From NCBI RefSeq assembly GCF_907164915.1, contig NC_061869.1, positions 18,329,125 through 18,393,124 on the forward strand: 64,000 nt of DNA. The letters are read 5' to 3'. Origin of the DNA: Impatiens glandulifera. Its lineage: Eukaryota > Streptophyta > Magnoliopsida > Ericales > Balsaminaceae. The position numbers were made by a program, and so were the translations under genes. A model generated the notes under the pieces. It was given only the letters and a program-made list of their open reading frames with translations. It was not told where the DNA came from and did not search any database. Shown here in pieces: positions 11,335 through 21,639 of the stretch (positions within the stretch are counted from its first letter, which is position 1; each line of letters starts with the position of its first letter).

Positions 11335-12085
11335 GAGGAATGATAGAGAGCGCGACTCTGAGACAGCGACTGGGAGCGCGATGGTCTACGTGGCCCGACA
11401 TGTGGAATTAATAAATAAATAAAAATATAATAATAATTAAAACACGATTGTAGAATATTCTCTCTCCTCTTATTAATTAATTTCTCTCTCCTCTTATTAA
11501 ATAATTTTTCTCTCTATCTCTACAAATTAAATTATCTCATTTATCCATATTCTCACTATTATTATTTTACTCATTTATTTGATATTTATTATCTCTCATT
11601 TAACGGTTAAAATAACTCAATAATTTACAACAAACTCTCACATTAAATATTTTAATAATAAATATTTTAATAATAAGTTTAAATAAATTCTAAACCCTAA
11701 ATCTTAAACTCTAAACCCTAAACTCTGAATCATAAACCCTAAACTCTGAACTCTAAAGCCTAAATCCTAAATACTAAACCCTAAATCCTAAACCCTAAAC
11801 TCTAATTAATATTACTGATTAGTTGAATTATGAATTTATCTCTTTTATTTTTATTTTATTTTTATGACTTTTCAATTCATTTATTTATTAAATATTTTTT
11901 ATTGTCTCTTTTTTCTTTTTTTTATTATTTTATATGATAAAAATTATTTAATAAGAAGAGAGAGAAAATAATTAATAATAGAATAGAGAAAATAATTAAT
12001 AATAGGAGAGAGAATATTCTACCTGTCAACCCACTTAGGCATCGCTCTCCCAGTCTGTCTCAAGTCGCGCTCTCTATCATTTTTC
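11335..12085. mobile_element. Mutator-type miniature element, present only in copy A
   Basis: The 751-bp element is flanked by a perfect 9-bp duplication TTTTTTGGC (11,326-11,334 and 12,086-12,094). Its imperfect terminal inverted repeats are about 65 bp, starting GAGGAATGATAGAGAGCGCG at the left and the reverse complement of CGCGCTCTCTATCATTTTTC at the right. Copy B has the uninterrupted site at about 45,865-45,885. A 9-bp target duplication with long inverted ends is the Mutator signature. No transposase is encoded. Subterminal CTCTCTCCTCTTATTA blocks at 11,458-11,515 are themselves inverted at 11,943-12,022. Confidence 0.9.
11688..11806. repeat. Degenerate telomere-like (CCCTAAA)n array inside the miniature element
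   Basis: About 120 bp of irregular 7-bp units such as AAACCCTAAA, AAACTCTAAA and AATCCTAAA, i.e. variants of the plant telomere repeat. It is interior to the Mutator-type element and absent from copy B, so it arrived with the transposon and is not a telomere remnant. Confidence 0.8.
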
Positions 12086-12094
12086 TTTTTTGGC

Positions 12095-12540
12095 ATTAAT
12101 CTTTGCGACTTAAATGTATTTATAAAACTAGACTAATCAAATAACAGACCGTTTATGAAATGACCAATTCAATGGTTTATGAAATGTCTAGAATTTAATT
12201 AGGGTGAACTAAACTTTAAAATTTTTAAAAATTTATTTTATAACAAACCGATATTGATTTTGATTTAATTTTTTCAAACAGACTTTAACAATTTAGTCGC
12301 AAACAAAACACTACGAGATTATTATTATTATTATTATTAAAAAATATAGAAAAAGAGCTTGAAATATTCCTTGATAGTTGTGATACTCCAAATATACAAT
12401 TAAGTGACCAATTTACACACAAACACAATTAACCAACACAAGTCTTTTATAATATTAATTAAAGACAATAGAAAAAACAAACATAATTTAAAGAGAGAAG
12501 AAGTAATGAATAAACTAAAGTAAAACCAAATTAAGCCCCA
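12095..12540. other. AT-rich spacer, conserved in copy B
   Basis: Non-coding and collinear with 45,880-46,310. It includes an (ATT)n tract at about 12,320-12,340 that is shorter in copy B. No regulatory signal is supported. Confidence 0.4.
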
Positions 12541-13400
12541 TTAAAAGAATAGCTTTGATGACAATCTGGTAATACATAGAAGCCAAAGCAGCTCCAATGA
12601 ATGGTCCAACCTAGAAAATCCACTGAGAATCAAAACGTTCAAACAAAAATTAACTTAAAATGCTCAAAATAAATCATTTAACCAAATCTGATTTGTCTAT
12701 CTGATCAAACACTTACATGATCATTCCAATTATGGTCATTATTGTAGATGGTTGCAGCTCCAAGACTCCTTGCTAGGTTAATACCTATTCTAGTAATGCC
12801 ATTGGCAGCCAAATGAACCAAGAACACTGCAAACCCAATTAAAAGTGGAGCCAAAATCTGCAAAAACTCAATTCACAACTCAAATCCAAAACCATTTCAA
12901 GATGAATTTTCTAATGCAAACTTAGCCAAGTTCTTACAAGAACATGGGAGTTTCTAGCACTTCTCTTTGCATCAATGGCTGAAAAGACAGTGTCGTAAAC
13001 CAGTACAAAAGATCCAATAATCTTAGCCCAAGTCCTGAACTCTTTGTATAACCAGGATTCACTACATTAGCCCCACCACCTAAAGTTTCATACAGATTTG
13101 GATGAAAACCCTTAACCACTCTAGCTCCACATGTTGCTCCAAGAGTTTGCATCACTATATAGAACATTTCCCTAGTCAAAGAAAATTTTTTAGCCAAGAA
13201 CAACCGAAATGCCATTAGATTAATAATATGTCTTCCTATCATACAATTTTCACAACAATTCAAGAGAAATTTGAGTATTTTAAAACAAATCCATGAATCA
13301 ATTTCGAACAATTTTTAATACCTGAGATTAAACTAGGGAAAAGATCATGCCACAGAAAGCCCAAGCAATTTCAAACTTGCCACGACCACATGATGGTTCC
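12541..13400 (-). pseudogene. PIP-type aquaporin pseudogene fragment (copy A)
   Basis: Four exon remnants with splice sites in the usual PIP positions: 13,400-13,322 (EIAWAFCGMIFSLV), 13,235-12,938 ([36 protein letters not shown], then [12 protein letters not shown] in a shifted frame), 12,857-12,716 ([18 protein letters not shown]) and about 12,630-12,541 (VGPFIGAALASMYYQIV). PIPs are plasma-membrane water channels. Both NPA pore motifs are lost (first INLMA, second NLA). A TAG replaces Trp in WIFWVGP. One C is missing near 13,028, shifting the frame that copy B still keeps. The N-terminal exon is absent, so this is a captured or truncated gene. Confidence 0.85.
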
Positions 13401-13640
13401 AAGAAATAGAGGTCAATGGGTTTCGTTCTAAATTGGCAGCTTCGTTCTAATCATCATACAAGTGTAAAAGGGAGCAAATACAAGAGCGTTCGATGCAGTC
13501 TTAGTTCATAATGCAATTTTATCCTGTCTCGGGAAAACACTCTCTCTTTATAACCTGTTTACCAGATCCGGATGAGTAGAATCGAGGCAGCATCAGTGAC
13601 GAGCCTCTTCGCCTTTCTTGCATACAAGTCATTGTGTGTC
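13390..13640 (-). repeat. Inverted partner of 9,920-10,135
   Basis: On the minus strand this stretch resembles 9,920-10,135. It shares TCTTCGCCTTTCTTGCATACAAG-like sequence, a GTTTACCAGATCCGGATGAGTAG-like block, and the block containing GGTTCCAAGAAATAGAGGTC. The two therefore form a diverged inverted repeat around a 3.2-kb interval with the acidic-tail exon and the PIP pseudogene. It may be the terminal repeat of a gene-capturing DNA transposon, or two copies of one exon in opposite orientation. Confidence 0.5.
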
Positions 13641-13657
13641 ATTTTGTTTGTCGTTAT

Positions 13658-13665
13658 TGTTAGTC

Positions 13666-13706
<41 letters not shown>

Positions 13707-13900
13707 ACCAAGTCCAGTCAATTATGCTTAGAGGCCTATTCTCTAGGGATTGGTTATCAGCTGTTTACATTTCTAGTTTTTTAGGGGATCATGTGATCAT
13801 GCGTTGGTTTCCATTTTCTTATGTAAGGCTATATATAGCCATTTCCTATTGTACTGAAAATACATCTTCTTCAAGAAATTCTTTCTTTTGAGTTTTAACA
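13658..13900 (+). repeat. 5' LTR of copia element A
   Basis: 243-bp LTR starting TGTTAGTC and ending TTTTAACA. It has an (ATT)n tract at its 5' end and TATATATAG at about 13,829-13,837. The matching 3' LTR is found only in copy B (50,822-50,956, truncated). Confidence 0.85.
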
Positions 13901-13902
13901 AT

Positions 13903-13914
13903 TGGTATCAGAGC
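13903..13914 (+). promoter_or_regulatory. tRNA-iMet primer-binding site of copia A
   Basis: TGGTATCAGAGC lies two bases after the LTR end. It is complementary to the 3' end of plant initiator methionine tRNA, the usual copia primer. Confidence 0.9.
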
Positions 13915-13938
13915 TAGTTTCGAAAGGAGTGAATCAGA

Positions 13939-16900
13939 ATGAGTTCAGGAGATAAGTTTGTGCAGCCGTCCATCCCAAAATTCGATGGTCATTATGATTT
14001 TTGGGGTATAACAATGGGAAATTTCTTGAGGAGTGGAGAAATGTGGAGTCTAGTGGGGGATGGAATCCTAATTGGTGCAATTGGGTCAAGTGCGGGTAGT
14101 GAGGCACAAAATAAGATAGTCAATGAGGCAAAACTCAAGGATTTGAAGGTGAAGAATTTCTTGTTCCAGTCAATTAATCGAGAAATTCTTGAGACCATCC
14201 TTAATAAGGAAACGTCCAAAGGGATTTGGGAATCCATGAAGAAGAAATATCAGGGATCCACGAAGGTCAAAAGGTCTCAACTCCAGGCTTTACACAAGGA
14301 GTTTGAACTAATCACCATGAAAGAGGGGGAGAAGGTGGATAGCCTGGTAGGTAGAACTCTGAGTGTAGTCAACAAGATGAAAATCAATGGAGAAACAATG
14401 GAACAAAACATAGTGGTAGCAAAGATTCTCACGTCTTTGACTCCAAAATACGCTTATATTGTCTGCTCTATAGAGGAAGCGAATGATCTGGATACCCTAA
14501 GCATTGATGAACACCATGGCAGCCTGTTGGTTCATGAACAACTGATGCAAGAACATCAAGAAGAGGAGCATGTTCTGAAGGTTGGATCAGATGAAGGATC
14601 CAATAGAGGAAGGGGTCGAAATGCTTATAGAGAAGAACATGGTAGGGAAAGAGGAAGACAATCACTCAATAAAGCGACTATTGAGTGTTACAAATGTCAC
14701 AAGTTGGGACATTTTAAGTCTAAATGTCCAGAATGGGCCAATTACACAGAAATGGAAGAAGGGGAAGAACTTTTGTTAATGGCCTATGAAGAAACTCAAG
14801 AATTAGAGAAAAAGGAAATATAGTTTCTCGATTCAGGATGTAGCAACCATATGACAGGAAACAAATTTTGGTTTTCTAAGGTAACGGTGGATGGTTTTAC
14901 GAAAACAGTAAAACTTGGAAACAATGCAGAGATGGGTGTAACAGCAAAGGGAAACATCAAAATGAAGCTGAATGGGATCACACATGTAATCTCAAATGTC
15001 TATTATGTTCCCGAATTGAAAAGCAATCTACTAAGTGTGAGACAATTACAAGAAAAAGGGATGTCTGTTTTGTTCCAAGATGGAGAATGTAAGGCGTTTC
15101 ACAAAAAAAAATGGTGATTATGCAAACTAATATGAGAAGGAACAAGATGTTCTGCTTAACAGTCTCGATGGTTCCAAATAGAGTTTTATGTCTAGAAAGT
15201 GAGGTTATTTCAGACAAGGAACTCCACAAATGGTACTGCAGGTTTGGGCACTTTAATTACAAAAGAATGCAGATTCTTTCATCAAAAAGTATGATGGATG
15301 GTTTACCTGACATTAAGGCTATAGACAAGATATGCACTACTTGTTTAATAGAAAAACAACACAGAGATTCCATACCAAAGCAGAGTCCGTGGAAGGCATC
15401 ACGTAGACTTTTACTTGTGCATGCAGATATCTGTGGCCTAATCAAACATGTTTCACGCAGCAATAAGAAGTATTTTCTAAGCATCATTAATGATATGACT
15501 AGGAAGACTTAGGTTTATTTTTTACATGAAAAATCAGAGGCTCTAAAGATGTTTCAAAGTTTCAAAGCTCTTGTGGAAAAGGAGACTGGTGAACAAATAT
15601 CAGGTCTAAGAACTGACAGAGGTGGTGAGTTCAACTCAAACGAGTTTTCGAAATTCTGCCAAGCTCATGGCATCAGTAGACAGTTGACTGCAAGCTTTAC
15701 TCCTCAACAGAATGGCACAACTGAAAGAAAGAATAGGACTATCATGAATGCAGTTAGGTCTGCGTTGGCTAAAAGAGAGGTACCTATGTACTTCTGGCCT
15801 GAAGTAGTGAGGTGGTGTGTGCATGTTCAAAATAGAAGTCCCACGGCAATATTGGGAAATCAGACACCTCAAGGAGCATGGACTGGCAAAACACCAATGG
15901 TAAACTACTTTAAAATCTTTGGTTGTATTGCTCATGTACAGGTTCCTGATCAGAAAAGAAGTAAGCTTGACAGTAAGTGTGGGAAAAGTGTATTTCTTGG
16001 AGTTAGTGATGAATCAAAGGCATGGAGGCTGTATGATCCCATCACACAAACCATCATCATCAGTAGAGATGTGGTATTTGAAGAAGAGATTGGATGGGAT
16101 TGAACAGCACAGAAGAAAGGAGCAGCCAAGGTGTCCTATAATGGCCAGATGAGGAGAATGATGGTGAAACAAATAAAGATACAGGTCCAACACATGATGA
16201 GCAAACTACTGAGGTATCTACTACTGAGATACCCCCTAGCTTGGCTCAATGGAGGGAAATCAGACAGAGAAAAGCACCAGCATGGCTAAATGAATTTGAC
16301 CGAGGTAATTAGGGAGATGAAGAACATTTAAGTGTCATGATGACAATTGAGAAGGATCCAGTTTCTTTCTCTAAAGCTGTTCTGGAGAAGAAATGGAGAG
16401 AAGTTATGACAATGGAGATAGAAGCAATTGAGAAGAATCATACATGGGAACTTGTCAAACTGCCTTCTGGAGCTAAAATTGTTAGAGTCAAATGGGTATT
16501 CAAGACCAAACTTAATGAAGAAGGAGAGGTATAGAAGTTTAAAGCCAAATTGGTAGCGAAGGGATATGTGCAAAGGTACGGTATAGACTACACTGAAGTT
16601 TTTGCTCCTGTGGCTAGACTTAATACTATTAGAACAATTATTGCTTTAGCTGCTCAGCTTGGTTGGGAAATTCTACAATTAGATGTGAAAAGTTCTTTTC
16701 TCCATGGGTTGCTTAAAGAAGAAGTATTTGTTCAACAACCTGAAGGGTTCATAAAGAAAAGGGAAGAAGAAAATGTGTACAGACTCAAAAAGGCATTGTA
16801 TGGGCTTAAACAAGCACCACGGGCTTGGTTTAGCAGGATTGAGGCCTACTTCATTCGAGAGAAATTTGATAGATGTCCACATGAGCATACTTTGTTCACC

Positions 16901-17190
16901 AAGTTAGAAGAAGGAAAGTTTTTATTAGTCAGTCTCTATGTTGATGATTTAATATATATTGGTCATGATAAAGATATGTGTGATGAGTTTAAACACTCAA
17001 TGATGATGGAGTTCGAGATGTCGAACTTGGGGAAAATGAAGTATCTAAAAGGCACATATGAGTTGGGAATACTTTAAAAAAAAGGAGAGGCAAATTACAT
17101 AATTGTTGGATACACAGACAGCTATTATGCGGGAATTTAAATGACAGGAGTACATTAAGTCTGGTCCTTTATGGGATTAGGGGTCGTATT
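13939..17190 (+). pseudogene. Copia gag-pol pseudogene (copy A)
   Basis: Gag starts at 13,939 (MSSGDKFVQPSIPKFDGHYD) and has a CCHC knuckle CYKCHKLGHFKSKC at about 14,687-14,730. A TAG at 14,821 precedes protease FLDSGCSNHMTG. Integrase shows HKWYCRFGHFN...CTTC, VHADICG, LRTDRGGEF and QQNGTTERKN. RT shows LQLDVKSSFLHG and LYVDDLIYIG. Breaks include an A-run shift near 15,105, a TAG at about 15,510 and a stop at about 16,533. Downstream of RT, about 300 bp present in copy B are missing (junction about 17,045), and RNase H plus the 3' LTR are gone from about 17,185. It is not mobile. Confidence 0.9.
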
Positions 17191-18108
17191 CTTTCAATTA
17201 TTTTTTATATTATATTATATATAATATTAATTACATCAACGACTTTCAGTATTTTATAATTATCTTTTGGATATATATATTTTTTATTTAATTATATATA
17301 TTATTAATTATTATTTCTATTTTATCTTTTATTTATAAAATAAATTATATTAAATTAGTATCAATTATATATCGTATTTAGTTTATTTTTTTATCACTTT
17401 AATTTTTTATTTGTTTCATTTTTTATTTAATTTTAAAATAAAATAGACATAAATTATTATTTTTTTATTTAAATTGGAACTTAAAATTTAAGTGTTTAAA
17501 CTAATGAATGAATGATTTGATTCAAGAAATAAAAGATGATATTTTATAATAAAAATAAATATATATAAGAAATTTAGTAATTATTCATATAAATATAAAA
17601 CTGATATTATCAGGTTAACACTGAATTAGATTGATTTATTTTATTTATTTTTTATATTTATAATATTAAAATTAAAATTATATATATTTATTAATTTAAT
17701 TTTAAATATTAAAAATTTATTTAAATTAAAAAAAATGTTTTTTAAAATATATTATATGAATATATTAATTTTATAATTTTTTATGAATATATAATTTTAA
17801 ATATTAAAAAAATATTTAAATTAAAAAATAAAATATTTAAAATAAATTTATCAATATATTAATTTTTATTAATATTTAATTTTAAATATATATATATATA
17901 TATATAAAGTTTTATTACGATCATTTATATTCCATTTTTAGAATGCAAAATTTAAAAATATAATGCAAAATTATATTTTATAAATATGTTTTATAAATAT
18001 ATTTTTGTAGCGATTTAAACATAAAAATAATTACATAAAAAAATAATATTATTTATATTTTATTAATTATATATATATATAATTAATAATTCACTAAATT
18101 CTCACTTT

Positions 18109-18182
<74 letters not shown>

Positions 18183-18693
18183 TTTTTACCTTATATTTGG
18201 TGTAAAAGGAAGAAATGGAGGTATATATTTAAATTTATGTTTTTTATTATAATAATTTTATATTAATATATAAAAATAATTAGAAATAAATGAGAGAATA
18301 TATATAAAATAATTAAAAATAGTTTAAATAATTTTAAGGGAATAAGTAAAATGATTAAAAAAGATGAAATAAATAAGATAATAGATAAAAATGAATTAAA
18401 AATAATTTGAGAAAACGCTTAGATTTAAAAGTTTGAAAAATTTATATAAAAAGAAAATTAAGTTTAAAACTTGTAAAATGTGTTTATTTGTAATATTTTT
18501 CTTTAGCTAGTAAAGCAAACCACAATCAGATACAACATGAAAAATATAATATATAAATGATGTCAGACAAAATATAAATATTTATGTATAAGTTAATTAG
18601 GTCCGAGAGACTTGGTGAAAGCAACTTAATTGTATAGATAAAATTAAATGAAAAATATATATTTATATTTTTTTTCCATATATTTTATATTAT

Positions 18694-18739
<46 letters not shown>

Positions 18740-19490
18740 GATTAGAGAGAATATATATAAATTATAAAAATAATAAAAGAAAAAAATATATATATATATA
18801 ATTAATAAATAATGACTGAGAAAATATAAAATAAGGATGAAATAAAATTAATAAATAATGATTGAGAAAATATAACAGTTTATATATAAATTAATTAGAG
18901 GATAAAATTTCTCTTGTACTAAGTGACTTATTATGAAGAATGTGCAGTTATTATTAAATCGCTAAGTTGAGCTCACGTTCATTTTTTGGGCCTTTGGTGA
19001 TTTAAGATTTGGGGTCTAAATTTTGAATTCAAAAACAATGTTGAGAGAAGAATTGCATAAATCTATTTAAACTTTTGAGTCACTATTGAGAGAAGGATTT
19101 TAGAGAGAGAGTCAAGTAGAAAGAAACATAAAACTATATATATTTTTTTTATAATAATGCATTAAAAACTTTTTAGGACATTCTTAATTTTGGGGCCTGG
19201 ACGGTGGCCCATCTTGCCCACCCTGGTTGAGCTCGGTTCATATTATTGAATTGTTTTTTAAAATCGATAGTTTTTAAATAGTGTTTATTTTATTTTATAA
19301 TTTCAAAATAGTAACATAAAATTTGATCTATTATAATGAATTCAACTTAAATTTTTATAATTACTCATAAATATAAAAAAAAAAAAAAAATGTTAGCCCA
19401 TCCAAATGACATGTGAATTGATATTTTATATTCTTTCAAAAGATTACATACATATATATTATTTATTCTAAAGCATACATCCCACTAAAA
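17191..19490. other. AT-rich intergenic zone with (TA)n tracts
   Basis: No gene is supported. The zone is collinear with 51,420-54,030 in copy B. It holds dinucleotide tracts at about 17,888-17,906, 18,113-18,174 and 18,702-18,734 that differ in length from their B counterparts. Short purine-rich blocks near 18,970-19,230 are shared by both copies. Confidence 0.6.
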
Positions 19491-19497
19491 AGTGTGA

Positions 19498-19760
19498 CTA
19501 CAAAGAAGAAAAAGAGATCATGTGGGATAACAAACCTAAAACTAAAGACGGTAACTCAAGCTCCTTGGATGATGGTTTATGTAAAATACATGGAGTTTCT
19601 ATCCTTTGACTTAGTCTCAGCAACTTCTCAATAAGCAATGATGTGTCTGATCTCACTAACAATCCACGTCTTGTATCGATAACTGAATCGACAATGAATC
19701 TAAAGGTATCCATGAGAAATCTCGTGGCTACAACTTACAAAATAAATAAGTTGTGATCGA
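19498..19760 (-). pseudogene. Unidentified exon-like ORF (copy A)
   Basis: After an acceptor-like TTTTGTAAGTTGTAG the minus strand is open for about 75 codons (TRFLMDTFRFIVDSVIDTRR, GLLVRSDTSLLIEKLLRLSQ, then a serine/leucine-rich end). It lies just downstream of the promoter-like unit and donor-like site at 19,851, so it may be the second exon of a small gene. The copy at 54,060-54,310 has an insertion and in-frame stops, so the frame is not maintained. No family is recognised. Confidence 0.3.
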
Positions 19761-19839
19761 ACTAAATGAAATATAAATCAGAAAAACTTAATCGCCGATG
19801 AAACGCGCTACCCAAAATGAAGATCAGATTCAAATATTG

Positions 19840-20090
19840 ACAACACATACGTTTTGCATATCCTTCACGATGACGACACAGAATGAAAACTCAGTGTTGC
19901 CTCTCGCAATCGAAAATGCAATTTAGCGTAGTGATGGAAAATGAGGCTTATTTGGAGGACGCGACGCCTTGAGAGCTGCGGCTAGAGGAACTTTGTTTTA
20001 TTTATACTTTAAGTTAGGGTTTTTTCTCTAGTATGCGCGTGGGCCTATTTGGCCCAAACTTTGGAGCAAAGTCCATTTAACCATATTCAC
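19840..20090 (-). promoter_or_regulatory. Promoter-like unit with site II, telo-box and TATA box (copy A)
   Basis: Reading leftwards: TGGGCC/GGCCCA pair (about 20,038-20,057), telo-box AAAAACCCTAA (about 20,014-20,024) and TATAAATA (about 19,998-20,008). A leader then runs to a possible donor AAAAC|GTATGTG at about 19,851. The same arrangement is in copy B (54,390-54,640) and, decayed, at 1-290. Such combinations drive growth-linked genes (ribosomal proteins, snoRNA hosts) in plants. The downstream gene here is not identified. Confidence 0.5.
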
Positions 20091-21224
20091 TTATAAAAAT
20101 GAAAGAATAAAAGAAGAAAATATAAAATTTCAATAATTAAATAATCTCAATATTATTCATTTTGAAGCTATGATTCTAAGAGTGCATTTGCTATCTTTTG
20201 AACACTTATTGAGAATCATTTGGATATTAAGTTTGAGTGTTCATCCATATGAATTCAAATAAAGAACGGTTTCAAAACTTGAATGTAAGAAATTACAATG
20301 TTCTAATAGGAACATAACATGACTGACTATCAACCTGACTTATAAAATTTGAATTATGTAAATAATTGAATGGAATGAGAGTAAAAAATAAAATTAAAAT
20401 GATATATATATATATATATATATTTAATATTAAAAATAAAATTAAATAAATGTATTTTATTTTCTCTATTTAATAGTTTTTTATTCATTTAAATCAAAAT
20501 AATGTCATAAAAACAATAAAATATGTTCTATTATTAGTTTGGAAGGAAATGTTTTTAGAGAGATGAATAGACTCTCCCCTCTTTCCTCTCAAAAACAAAT
20601 TTTTTTTGATCGATTTTGTTGAGATAATTTCTTCTTCAACTTTCTCACCTTCTCTATTTTTTATTATTATTTACCCTATAGTTAAGCTTCCCTTTTATAA
20701 GTATATATAATTTTTATTTGACATTATTATCTTCTTCCACTCCCTCTTCCTTTCTATATATATTTTTTTCTCTTCTTTTCTCTTCTCTATTCAGTTTACT
20801 CATTATAAGTATATTTATTGTTCTAACCATTATTAAGTTATCGATTGACAAAAATCATGATTGCAATAAATTGAAGTTGTCCATATCAAGAAGAAATCTT
20901 GATGATTACACATTTTTCTCCATGAGTTAAATGTCACTAAAATTAAGAAAAATAATTAATTTTTCTTGAGAAAAAGTTAATTTATCTTTTAATGTTAGAT
21001 CAAGTTGAAGTTTTTCAGTAAAGTAATTTCAGGACTCAAAATGTTCTTAAAATGATTCAATGTCCTTTTACCTAAACTGAAAACAAACTCACTAACAACC
21101 GTTAAGGATGAGATTGTATAAATATCCTTGACAATAATTAAAAGGATTGGATACCAAGTTTCACTTTATTTTCACCACTCGAAGATTTTAAAAGTTTGGT
21201 TGAATTTTTTTTCAATCTCATCGA
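20091..21224. other. AT-rich DNA without a supported gene
   Basis: Collinear with 54,645-55,835 of copy B. The short ORF at 20,718-20,930 is a serine/leucine/phenylalanine-rich pyrimidine tract without conserved frame. In copy B the same position carries an expanded (TA)n. Confidence 0.45.
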
Positions 21225-21535
21225 TAAGGTAGAGATGCATATATTAAATAGTATTTCAATTTAATTAAATTTTGATATGATTTTAAAAAATTATATTTCT
21301 ATAATTAAATTCATATCAAATCTATTTATTTCCTTATAAATATTATATATTTTAATTTATAAATGTTATTTCAGTATTTCGGTATATCTCGATATACCAA
21401 AATTAAAAATATCTCATATCTTTACCGTAACAATAATTTCGGTATCGATTCCATACCTTACCTTTTTTGGTATACCTTAAAAATTGATATTTTCAATATA
21501 TTACGGTACCGTTTTTTCTATATACCTAATCATAT
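21225..21535. mobile_element. Partial hAT-like miniature element rich in GGTATACC (copy A)
   Basis: Shares TTCGGTATATCTCGATATACC, ACGGTATCG and GGTATACCTTAAAA-type blocks with the complete element at 61,626-62,238. Only the right two-thirds is present and the terminal TAGGGGTG-type ends are missing. The same truncated copy occurs at 55,830-56,135, so it predates the duplication. Confidence 0.55.
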
Positions 21536-21639
21536 TTACTAATCATATGAGTAGATGTGGGTATATTATCTTATGTCACATGAATTAGATTTTTTTTAAA
21601 AGTTCAAAGAAATGTAAAATGAAGTAAAGACTCCAAGTT

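Noticed and set aside
11688..11806. True telomere or chromosome-fusion remnant
   Set aside because: The array lies wholly inside a transposon with a 9-bp target duplication and is absent from the duplicate site.
13572..13784. ORF across the start of the copia A LTR with a polyleucine run
   Set aside because: The leucines come from the (ATT)n tract of the LTR, and the frame crosses the insertion border.
19840..19870. Start of a ribosomal protein S21 gene (ATGCAAAAC then a donor-like site)
   Set aside because: Only three codons could match, the third copy lacks the ATG, and the downstream ORF does not resemble S21.
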